NCBI GenBank assembly: GCA_027004335.1 | Contig: JALTID010000253.1 | Coordinates: 1-5,960, forward strand | Direction: 5' to 3' | Length of the DNA stretch: 5,960 bases | Source of the DNA: JALTID01 sp027004335 [NCBI: bacterium] | GTDB taxonomy: Bacteria > JALSQH01 | Shown: in pieces, positions 1 to 5,486 of the stretch | Numbering within the stretch: position 1 is the first letter of the stretch | How the letters are laid out: each line of letters begins with the position of its first letter | The notes under the pieces: model-generated | What the model was told of the DNA's origin: nothing | Databases searched by the model: none | The model's input: the letters and a program-made list of their open reading frames with translations, nothing else | Made by a program: the position numbers and the translations under genes

Positions 1-313
1 GTTCCAGAAGGTAATGATATCTTTGATTGGTTTCCTCTGCTGTGCCAAAACCTGCAAACTGTCTCATAGTCCAGAGTCGGCCACGATACATGTTGGGGTA
101 AATTCCTCTGGTGTATGGGTATTCTCCTGGAAACCCCAGATCTTTTAGATAATCAAAGTCTTCGATATCAGCAGGAGTGTATAATTCTTTTATCTCATGA
201 TCAGAAATGGTGGAAAATCTTTCTGCCCTCTCTGGATGTTTTTTTATGTGAGGTTTAAGGACCTTCTCCTCCCATTCTTTCTTTGCTTTTTTTATTTTTT
301 CAATATCCTCCAT
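1..313 (-). CDS. Methylmalonyl-CoA mutase, large (catalytic) subunit, N-terminal 104 residues; runs off the left edge
   Basis: Adenosylcobalamin-dependent mutase that interconverts methylmalonyl-CoA and succinyl-CoA in the cytoplasm (propionate, odd-chain and branched amino-acid metabolism). Translating the minus strand from the ATG at 313-311 gives an uninterrupted frame to the window edge. It begins with a charged helix (residues 1-45, including [19 protein letters not shown]), then LYTPADI (44-50), then the family hallmark [20 protein letters not shown] (68-87) followed by [12 protein letters not shown] (88-99). That block forms part of the substrate-binding barrel of the mutase family and is close to invariant. 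The lysine-rich start resembles the separate ~550-residue catalytic subunits whose B12-binding domain is encoded elsewhere, but the C-terminus is outside the window, so a fused form is not excluded. The gene lies 14 nt downstream of the adenosyltransferase gene, with a good ribosome site between them, so the two are almost certainly one operon. Related mutases (isobutyryl-CoA, ethylmalonyl-CoA) share this region, so substrate is less certain than family. Confidence 0.93.
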   Translation of the reverse strand, partial: MEDIEKIKKAKKEWEEKVLKPHIKKHPERAERFSTISDHEIKELYTPADIEDFDYLKDLGFPGEYPYTRGIYPNMYRGRLWTMRQFAGFGTAEETNQRYHYLLE

Positions 314-320
314 GATGAAT

Positions 321-329
321 TCTCCTTCT
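321..329 (-). promoter_or_regulatory. Shine-Dalgarno site of the mutase gene, overlapping the adenosyltransferase stop codon
   Basis: On the minus strand the sequence reads AGAAGGAGA, then 7 nt, then ATG at 313. The last two bases of the upstream gene's TAG stop (328-330) form the start of this site. Ribosomes ending the adenosyltransferase therefore terminate on the mutase ribosome site, which fits translational coupling. It also fixes the mutase start at 313. Confidence 0.8.
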
Positions 330-885
330 AAAATTCTATTCCTTTTCTTGCATCAATTCCTTGATAATAATAATGTTTTATCTCTTTCATTTCAGTTACA
401 AGATCAGCTTTTTCCATCAATTCTTTAGGTGCTCCTCTGCCAGTTATTATGAGCTCCATATCATCTGGTTTGTTATTAAGAATTTTTAATATATCATCAG
501 GGGAGATCAGATTAAACATATATGCAACATTCAATTCATCCAGGATGAGAATATCCACTTCATTTTTCTTCATTATTTCAAGGGCTCTTTCAACTCCCTT
601 CTTCGCCAGTTCAATATCTTCAGGTTTTGGATGTTTCGGGTTGACAAATTCTGGCCTTCCAAAGGGTTCAATGATAAATTGATCACCAAATTTTCTTGCT
701 GAGATCCACTCTCCATACTCACTCCACGCCATCCTATCAGTACCTTTTCCTTTGAGAAACTGGATCATATGTATTTTGAAACCGTGTCCCAGGGCTCTGA
801 AAGCGAGGCCCAGGGCAGCGGTGGTTTTTCCCTTGCAATCTCCCGTATAAACCTGGACATACCCCCTTTTTAATTTTTTAGCCAA
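328..885 (-). CDS. cobA: Cob(I)alamin adenosyltransferase, CobA/BtuR (CobO) type
   Basis: Transfers the 5'-deoxyadenosyl group of ATP to reduced corrinoid, giving adenosylcobalamin; cytoplasmic. The 185 residues match the usual length of the family. Visible motifs in order: the P-loop variant [12 protein letters not shown] (15-26), typical of CobA, which binds ATP in reversed orientation; FRALGHG (29-35); IQFLKG (41-46); the Walker-B-like strand DILILDELN (111-119); and the C-terminal signature [10 protein letters not shown] (147-156), then [12 protein letters not shown] (160-171) and [10 protein letters not shown] (176-185). The start is TTG at 885-883. It is chosen because GGAGG lies 6 nt upstream, no ATG precedes the conserved GYVQVYTGD strand, and a promoter sits immediately upstream. 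The next gene is methylmalonyl-CoA mutase, which needs exactly this cofactor, so the local role is probably supplying or repairing mutase cofactor rather than full B12 synthesis; no other cobalamin genes are visible. The PduO- and EutT-type adenosyltransferases are unrelated in sequence, so confusion is unlikely. Confidence 0.95.
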   Translation of the reverse strand: MAKKLKRGYVQVYTGDCKGKTTAALGLAFRALGHGFKIHMIQFLKGKGTDRMAWSEYGEWISARKFGDQFIIEPFGRPEFVNPKHPKPEDIELAKKGVERALEIMKKNEVDILILDELNVAYMFNLISPDDILKILNNKPDDMELIITGRGAPKELMEKADLVTEMKEIKHYYYQGIDARKGIEF

Positions 886-891
886 TTTAAA

Positions 892-896
892 CCTCC
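892..896 (-). promoter_or_regulatory. Shine-Dalgarno site deciding the TTG start of cobA
   Basis: The minus strand reads GGAGG, then TTTAAA, then TTG at 885. A full-strength site at 6 nt spacing supports the rare TTG start. Confidence 0.75.
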
Positions 897-905
897 GTTT
901 ATTAA

Positions 906-934
906 AATTTAAGTTATTTAAGGTGTGATGTCAA
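906..934 (-). promoter_or_regulatory. Sigma-70-type promoter for the cobA-mutase operon
   Basis: The minus strand shows a consensus -35 TTGACA (929-934), a 17-nt spacer (912-928) and a -10 TAAATT (906-911), placing transcription start near 899. The leader would be only about 14 nt, just enough for the ribosome site at 892-896. That leaves no room for a cobalamin riboswitch if this is the only promoter. The -35 hexamer lies inside the first codons of the divergent small gene at 928. Confidence 0.65.
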
Positions 935-1146
935 GGAGTGAAAGGTTTAACTGGCAGATAGGAACAGGATATCTTACTGGTACCCGGTTTAGTCCTCCAG
1001 TAACTTATGGTAAGGTTCCCGAGGGAATCCAGGATAATGGAGATGCTCAGCCTCTTAAAAAGGGAGTTGAGTATACAATAGTTATTAATGTTCCTTATTA
1101 CTCAGCAGATAAGACTTCTCTTACAGCTGTATGGGTATTTAAGTAG
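928..1146 (+). CDS. Small hypothetical protein (72 aa), probably the 3' remnant of a larger secreted-protein gene
   Basis: I do not recognise a named family. The frame encodes 72 residues from ATG 928 (73 from an adjacent GTG at 925). The ATG is preferred because AAGG at 920-923 is 4 nt away, whereas the GTG would leave 1 nt; an in-frame TAA at 919-921 blocks any longer start. Codon use looks like real coding sequence. The protein has no signal peptide and no start-like N-terminus. It begins directly with WQIGTG and goes on to PPVTYGKVPEG and PLKKGVEYTIVINVPY, ending in TAVWVFK. Alternating hydrophobic strands of this kind, with 'YG.VPEG' and 'PL..G..Y', look to me like the terminal beta-sandwich part of an exported protein or lipoprotein; this is an impression, not a search result. 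An intrinsic terminator lies 51 nt downstream. Either a truncated gene that kept its tail and terminator, or a genuine small protein. No convincing own promoter was seen. Confidence 0.45.
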   Translation: MSRSERFNWQIGTGYLTGTRFSPPVTYGKVPEGIQDNGDAQPLKKGVEYTIVINVPYYSADKTSLTAVWVFK

Positions 1147-1197
1147 CTAAAACTTACGAGAAATTTAACTTTTTGATTGGATAAGAATAGGTTTTAT

Positions 1198-1229
1198 AGG
1201 ATAGGGGAGGTCCCTATCCTTTCTTTTTT
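1198..1229 (+). terminator. Intrinsic (rho-independent) terminator, plus strand
   Basis: A perfect 9-bp stem pairs AGGATAGGG (1198-1206) with CCCTATCCT (1212-1220) around a 5-nt loop GAGGT, followed directly by TTCTTTTTT (1221-1229). There is no T-tract on the minus-strand side, so it works in one direction. It would end transcription of the small gene at 928-1146 and insulate the glycosyltransferase from it. Confidence 0.88.
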
Positions 1230-1278
1230 GATAATGCTTATAAGCTATGATGGCACCCCCGCAATATTTACAACTTAT

Positions 1279-1307
1279 TTGCATCTCTTATAAACTCTGG
1301 TTAAAAT
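1279..1307 (+). promoter_or_regulatory. Possible sigma-70 promoter for the glycosyltransferase
   Basis: A weak -35 TTGCAT (1279-1284), a 17-nt spacer and a good -10 TAAAAT (1302-1307) would start transcription near 1314, leaving a leader of about 44 nt. Placed after a strong terminator and before a single gene, a promoter is expected somewhere in 1230-1357. The AT-rich sequence makes chance matches common. The rest of this gap shows only a 10-bp palindrome, GCTTATAAGC (1236-1245). Confidence 0.4.
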
Positions 1308-1357
1308 AAATTGCATTAAAGAATTGATAGATTCTTACCAGGATCTTATGGTGAAAG

Positions 1358-2470
1358 ATGAGAATACTTCTGCTTTCTAATATAAAATCTACTCATACTA
1401 TTCGGTGGGCAACAGGACTGGCTGAGCGAGGTGAGGAAGTAATTGTAGCAGGTCTGGAGAGGGAAGATGAGCCAGCTTATAAAGGATATGAGAATATTTT
1501 GCCTATACCTATTGATGTAGGTGTTTATCCTGACGGTGGGGAAAGTAGGAGTTTACTGCACAAAAGCAAGATTCTAAAAGCTGTGAAAATCTTGAAACAG
1601 ATCATTGCGAAGTACAAACCTGATATACTCCATGCCCATTATGCTTCACATTATGGGCTAATTGCTGCATTAACTAAATTCCATCCCTATATCCTGTCAG
1701 TTTGGGGTGATGATATCACGGTGTATCCCGGGGAATCTATTTTGCACAATTTCATTATTCGTTTTAATTTATTTAAAGCAGACAAAATACTTGCAACATC
1801 CCAATTTCTGGCTGGTGAAACCCAGAAATATACCTCAAAAGAAATTATAGTTACTCCTTTTGGCGTAGATACTGAGGTGTTTAGACCAATGAAAGTTTCT
1901 TCTTTTTTTGATGAAAATGACTTAGTTATTGGTACTGTTAAGTCTCTGGAAACAATTTATGGAGTGGATGATCTGGTGAAGGCATTTAATATATTGGTAA
2001 AAAAATTACCCGATAAACCGATTAAGTTACTGATTGTGGGAGATGGGTCACAGAGGGAAAATCTCCAGAAACTTGTTAATGAATTGAATTTACATGATAA
2101 AACTTTTTTTGCAGGTCATGTGAGTGTTGAAAAGTTACCTGAGTATCACAATATGCTGGATATCTTTGTGGCTCTTTCTCATAGAGAAAGTTTTGGTGTT
2201 TCTGCCTTAGAAGCTGAGGCGTGTGAAAAACCAGTGGTTGTTTCAGATGTAGGAGGTTTTAAAGAGGTGGTAGTTGATGGAGAAACAGGTTTTAGAGTTC
2301 CCCCTGAAAGCCCTGAAAAGGCGGCTGAGGCAATAGAAAGATTAATTATTGATGAGAAGCTAAGGAGGAGAATGGGAAAAAAGGGAAGAAAATGGGTGTT
2401 GAAAAATTATGATAAAGAGAAGAGCCTTGATAAGATGATAAGAATTTATGAAGAAGTAGTTAAAAAATAA
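1358..2470 (+). CDS. Glycosyltransferase, GT4 family (GT-B fold, retaining)
   Basis: Complete 370-residue cytoplasmic or membrane-associated enzyme that transfers sugar from an activated donor, probably for lipopolysaccharide, capsule or another surface glycan. The N-terminal Rossmann domain begins MRILLLSN (1-8), and the acceptor-side domain carries HAHYASHYG (92-100) and SVWGDD (114-119), both typical of GT4. The linker VTPFGVDTEVFRP (165-177) leads into the donor-binding domain, which has LLIVGDG (224-230), then FAGHV (251-255) and the EX7E motif with E277 and E285 inside ESFGVSALE, followed by KPVVVSDVGG (291-300) and GETGFRVPP (308-316). An in-frame TGA just upstream (1352-1354) makes ATG 1358 the first possible ATG; the only ribosome site is a weak GGTGA 3 nt away, so translation may be modest. 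No other glycan genes lie in the window, so donor and acceptor cannot be assigned. It is bounded by a terminator upstream and a convergent gene downstream, so it appears to be transcribed alone. Confidence 0.93.
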   Translation: MRILLLSNIKSTHTIRWATGLAERGEEVIVAGLEREDEPAYKGYENILPIPIDVGVYPDGGESRSLLHKSKILKAVKILKQIIAKYKPDILHAHYASHYGLIAALTKFHPYILSVWGDDITVYPGESILHNFIIRFNLFKADKILATSQFLAGETQKYTSKEIIVTPFGVDTEVFRPMKVSSFFDENDLVIGTVKSLETIYGVDDLVKAFNILVKKLPDKPIKLLIVGDGSQRENLQKLVNELNLHDKTFFAGHVSVEKLPEYHNMLDIFVALSHRESFGVSALEAEACEKPVVVSDVGGFKEVVVDGETGFRVPPESPEKAAEAIERLIIDEKLRRRMGKKGRKWVLKNYDKEKSLDKMIRIYEEVVKK

Positions 2471-2475
2471 AATTC

Positions 2476-2503
2476 TTTGGTTTTATATTTGGAGAAAACT
2501 AAA
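2476..2503. terminator. Weak inverted repeat between convergent genes, possible inefficient terminator
   Basis: TTTGGTTTT (2476-2484) can pair with AAAACTAAA (2495-2503) around a 10-nt loop, with one G-U pair on the plus-strand RNA. The stem is AT-rich and no clean T-tract follows on either strand. It sits exactly between the glycosyltransferase stop (2470) and the stop of the convergent membrane gene (2499), where a terminator would be expected. Confidence 0.25.
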
Positions 2504-3235
2504 TTAATCCTGCTGTAAGGAGGACCACAAATGCAATGGTTAAAATCGTAGCAGCTCCCCCCACATACCACACCTGTTTTTTCCTGTCTTCAAGATCGTA
2601 GATATAATAAGCTATTTCCCAGAAAGGTAGATAGCCAAGCAGGAATATCAACCATGGATTGGTTGCATTCCACCATGGGAAATTCCGTACAAGCGCACCA
2701 ATCATATTTAAAATTATTTCTACAATGACACATGTGATCGAGAAAAGTATGGCGAAAAAGTGTCTATTTTTATACCCAGTATTTTGGAGTATTTGTCTTG
2801 TGGTAAGAGTTTTGTGGCAAGAAGCCCCATTATTAGAAAATTAAAAATTATCTCAATGTTCCATCCTATCAGAGGCTGATAGGCTGTGGGCATCACTGTA
2901 ATCCACAGAGCTGCAAATCCTATGAAATGATAGTAAAGGGCATTCCACATTTCATTAAAAAAATCTCATAGGAAAAATGCAAGACCAGCCAAAACTCCGC
3001 TGTAGTTTCTCTTTGCTAATTCATCAAAGTAAAAATAAAGTACTATAGGAAGAAATGGGATCACATACCATTTAAACTGAGTGGGATCCCGAGGAAGTTT
3101 GAGAGCTTCATCTACACCTTTACCTTTCCCCTGATATTTATGAAAAAGAGGAATAAGCCAGATGCTTAAATAACCTATAAAAATTGCAATCCAGATAACT
3201 TTACTTTGAATTTTCCTTTTATTTACATTGTTCAT
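2499..3235 (-). pseudogene. Polytopic membrane protein of unknown function, broken by an in-frame TGA and a -1 frameshift
   Basis: Three consecutive pieces on the minus strand join into one protein of about 245 residues. Piece 1 (3235-2966) ends at TGA 2968-2966. Piece 2 continues in the same frame, DFFNEMWNALYYHF onward, to the A5 run at 2771-2767. Piece 3 (in frame from there to TAG 2501-2499) is one base out of register. Reading through the TGA and adding one A gives KILGIKNRHFFAIL and then an uninterrupted hydrophobic protein. Predicted membrane segments lie near joined residues 13-31, 55-70, 77-89, 118-143, 160-182, 190-212 and 224-245. Charged loops lie between them (e.g. HKYQGKGKGVDE, YDLEDRKKQ), and there is a tryptophan-rich stretch, PWWNATNPW. 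I do not recognise a named family. The ATG at 3235 has no visible Shine-Dalgarno, and an in-frame TAA lies 3 codons upstream. The gene follows the molybdopterin oxidoreductase by 56 nt on the same strand, so it was probably co-transcribed with it. Assembly or sequencing error could explain one lesion, less easily both. Confidence 0.75.
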
Positions 3236-3258
3236 GATGTGAAATTATTACATAAAAA

Positions 3259-3276
3259 AGTCAGGAGAGTCAAGAG
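3259..3276. repeat. Two tandem 9-bp near-identical repeats in the oxidoreductase/membrane-gene gap
   Basis: AGTCAGGAG (3259-3267) is followed directly by AGTCAAGAG (3268-3276), one mismatch, with a partial third unit TGAGTC (3277-3282). It lies in the 56-nt spacer between the two minus-strand genes. It is short and could be chance or slippage; no function is implied. Confidence 0.35.
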
Positions 3277-3291
3277 TGAGTCTTAAAGTGG

Positions 3292-5412
3292 TTAAGAGAT
3301 GTTTACACAACTTAATTCTTCCCCCCTCTCCACCCTTACCCTTGTCCCGCTGAATGCGGCGTTGCCTGTGAGCTTATCTATTTTAGGCTGGGTTATATCG
3401 TTTACACTTACACCTGGATTTGTACCTGCAACGGTAAGCTTAACTCCTTCTCTGTTGTGCCCCCAGCCATTGGGGATACTTACAACCCCCTGCATCATCT
3501 TATCTGAAATTTCTGCTTTAATGATGATGGAACCTTCTGTGGAGGTGACCCTTACTTCCTCTCCGTTTTTTATACCAAGATTTTCAGCGTCTATGGAATT
3601 TATTAGCATTGTACTCCTGTTTCTCCCTTTAATTAATCTCTGTGAGTTATGCAGCCATGAATTGCTGGATCTTATATCCCTTCTTCCTATCAAGATAAAA
3701 GGAAATTCTGGATCTTCTTTTTCCTTCAGTTTCTCCTCAAGCCTTGTTAGATCTTTTACAAACACTGCTGGAATAAGATCAATTTTTCCGTCTTCGGTAA
3801 ACAGTCTCTCTGGAAGCTGGGGTTTTAATTCACCAAGGTCAATCCCATAAGGAGAATCTTTTAATTTTTCAAGAGTTACTTTATCCCCATAGGGGCCCAT
3901 CTGGAGCATAAAGGAAATTGCCTGCTCAGGTTCCATAATAGGATATTTGCTATTAATACGAGTTGTGAGTTCTCCTATCACCTCCCAGTCATACTTTAAT
4001 TCTCCTTTATCCATGAGGGGTGGAGCATATTTAACGAAATTTCTCACGGATAACTGGTAGAAGAGCATTTCAAAAACAGGTGCTTCAAGACCCGTTGCTG
4101 TGGGGATAATTAAATCAGCAAAGCTGGTAGTTTCATTTATGTAAATATCCACTGAAAGCATAAACTCAAGCTGGCTCAGAGCTTTTTCTAACTTTCTTCC
4201 TGACGGAGTAGTAAGAACCGGGTTACCTGCAATGGTAATTAAACCTTTTACCTGTCCTTCTCCAGGAGTTAAAATTTCATCTGCAAGGGTTGTGACTGGT
4301 AATTCCCCGGCAAACTCTGGAAGTTCTTTTACTCTGCTTCTCCATCTTCCATAACTACCTCTACTTCCACCAAATTTTGACATTCCCACAAGATCAACTG
4401 CCGGGGTTGTAAACATTGCTCCACCTTCTCTGTCAAAGTTTCCTGTGACAATGTTTAATACATTGATCAGCCACTGGGTTAATCCTCCAAATTCCTGGGT
4501 TGAAGCACCAAATCTGCCATAGCAGACTGCTCTATCCGAAGTTGCAAAATCACCGGCAAGCCTCTCAATATCATTTGCACTTATTCCAGTTATTTTTGAA
4601 ACTCTCTCTGGTGAGAAGTTGCTGGCAATCCCTTTTACCTGCTCATAGTTTTTAATGAATTTTTCCAGTCTGCCAGGTTTATCCAGATTTTTCTTAAAAA
4701 TTACATTAAGCATTGAAAGAAGCAGGAGGGCATCGGTATTTGGTTTTATGAAGAAATGTTTGGTTGCTAATTTTGCAGTTTCGGTTCTTCTGGGGTCAAC
4801 AACAACTATTTTTCCACCTCTCTTTTTTATGCCCGTTATCCTGTTTATAACATCCGGAGCTGTCATTATGCTTCCATTTGAAACTGCGGGATTTGCACCA
4901 ATAATTAGGAAGAAATTGGTTCGGTCAATATCTGGAATTGGTAAAAGCATGTAATGACCAAACATGAAGTAGGCTGCAAAATTGTGGGGGAGTTGATCCA
5001 CAGATGTTGCTGAGTATCTCTGCTTTGTTTTTAAGGCCTTGATGAAATTTGGAACATTTAAGAGGAGTCCAATATTATGGGCAACAGGATTTCCCAGATA
5101 AACCGCCACTGAATCATTTCCATATCTTTCCTGTATCCCCTTTATCCTGGATACTGCAATGTTAAAAGCTTCTTCATAGGAGACCTCTTTCCATTCTTTA
5201 TCTTTTTTTATTACTGGCTTTCTCAATCTATCAGGGTCGTTGTAAGTATCTTTAAGGGCAACAGCCTTTGGACAAATATGACCTCTGCTGAGTAGATCAT
5301 TTTTATCACCGCGGATAGAGATAGTTTCATTACCTCTGTATTTAATTTCCAAACCGCAGGTTGCCTCACAGAGGTTGCAAGGGCGGAAGTGGGTGTGGAT
5401 TTCTCTGGACAT
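3292..5412 (-). CDS. Molybdopterin-bisMGD oxidoreductase (DMSO reductase superfamily), soluble, substrate unknown
   Basis: Complete 706-residue Mo/W enzyme. The N-terminus binds one 4Fe-4S cluster through C12, C15, C19 and C47 (CNLCEATC ... GHICPKA), the spacing seen in formate dehydrogenase/assimilatory nitrate reductase-like members. Next come the pterin-binding regions: FLIIGANPAVSNG (168-180), KIVVVDPRRTETAKLA (201-216), GLTQWLINVLNIVTGNFDREG (310-330, first 20 conserved) and ADLIIPTAT (432-440). The C-terminal beta-barrel that clamps the second pterin runs from about 570 to 695, with LIGRRDIRSSNSWLHN (574-589) and SIPNGWGH (645-652). The loop expected to carry the metal ligand reads RYSATSVDQLP (132-142), with serines but no cysteine or selenocysteine, so Ser ligation (S134 or S137) is my inference. 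No twin-arginine signal precedes C12, so it is cytoplasmic. No iron-sulfur or cytochrome partner gene is adjacent. ATG 5412 has GAGGT 8 nt upstream. Formate dehydrogenase is possible but not supported by the ligand loop. Confidence 0.92.
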   Translation of the reverse strand: MSREIHTHFRPCNLCEATCGLEIKYRGNETISIRGDKNDLLSRGHICPKAVALKDTYNDPDRLRKPVIKKDKEWKEVSYEEAFNIAVSRIKGIQERYGNDSVAVYLGNPVAHNIGLLLNVPNFIKALKTKQRYSATSVDQLPHNFAAYFMFGHYMLLPIPDIDRTNFFLIIGANPAVSNGSIMTAPDVINRITGIKKRGGKIVVVDPRRTETAKLATKHFFIKPNTDALLLLSMLNVIFKKNLDKPGRLEKFIKNYEQVKGIASNFSPERVSKITGISANDIERLAGDFATSDRAVCYGRFGASTQEFGGLTQWLINVLNIVTGNFDREGGAMFTTPAVDLVGMSKFGGSRGSYGRWRSRVKELPEFAGELPVTTLADEILTPGEGQVKGLITIAGNPVLTTPSGRKLEKALSQLEFMLSVDIYINETTSFADLIIPTATGLEAPVFEMLFYQLSVRNFVKYAPPLMDKGELKYDWEVIGELTTRINSKYPIMEPEQAISFMLQMGPYGDKVTLEKLKDSPYGIDLGELKPQLPERLFTEDGKIDLIPAVFVKDLTRLEEKLKEKEDPEFPFILIGRRDIRSSNSWLHNSQRLIKGRNRSTMLINSIDAENLGIKNGEEVRVTSTEGSIIIKAEISDKMMQGVVSIPNGWGHNREGVKLTVAGTNPGVSVNDITQPKIDKLTGNAAFSGTRVRVERGEELSCVNIS

Positions 5413-5420
5413 GATTAATT

Positions 5421-5425
5421 ACCTC
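5421..5425 (-). promoter_or_regulatory. Shine-Dalgarno site of the molybdopterin oxidoreductase
   Basis: The minus strand reads GAGGT, then 8 nt, then ATG at 5412. It supports that start, which also puts the first cluster cysteine at residue 12, as usual for the family when no signal peptide is present. Confidence 0.65.
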
Positions 5426-5441
5426 GCAGAGTTTTTAGAAA

Positions 5442-5450
5442 ATTATAGCA
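5442..5450 (-). promoter_or_regulatory. Extended -10 promoter for the oxidoreductase
   Basis: The minus strand carries TGCTATAAT: a consensus -10 TATAAT (5442-5447) with the TGn extension (5448-5450). No good -35 is present at 16-18 nt (candidates TCCTGA, TTCCTG), as is common for extended -10 promoters. Transcription would start near 5435. It lies in the 74-nt gap after the outer-membrane gene, so the oxidoreductase can be expressed independently of it. No terminator was found in that gap, so read-through is also possible. Confidence 0.55.
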
Positions 5451-5486
5451 GATAAGATCTTCTCTCAGGAAGTTTAGTAATCAGGG

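Noticed and set aside
1236-1245. Palindrome GCTTATAAGC as an operator
   Set aside because: At 10 bp in AT-rich sequence this is easily chance; it has no second copy nearby and no adjacent regulator gene.
886-1357. Cobalamin riboswitch upstream of cobA
   Set aside because: No B12-box-like GCCACTG core or multi-stem leader was seen on the minus strand, and the best promoter leaves only about 14 nt of leader.
2659-2844. Plus-strand open frame over the broken membrane gene
   Set aside because: It overlaps the decayed gene in antisense, and its translation looks random.
2966-2968. Selenocysteine or TGA-as-Trp genetic code
   Set aside because: The site is in a hydrophobic membrane segment with no redox motif, no clear SECIS-type hairpin was recognised just downstream, and the other long genes avoid in-frame TGA and use TGG for Trp.
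3299-3850. Long open frame on the plus strand antisense to the oxidoreductase
   Set aside because: It is the shadow of a convincing conserved gene; its Ser/Leu/Pro-rich translation has no motif.
4655-4954. Plus-strand open frame of about 99 codons inside the oxidoreductase
   Set aside because: Antisense shadow of the pterin-binding region, with no ribosome site or protein-like pattern.
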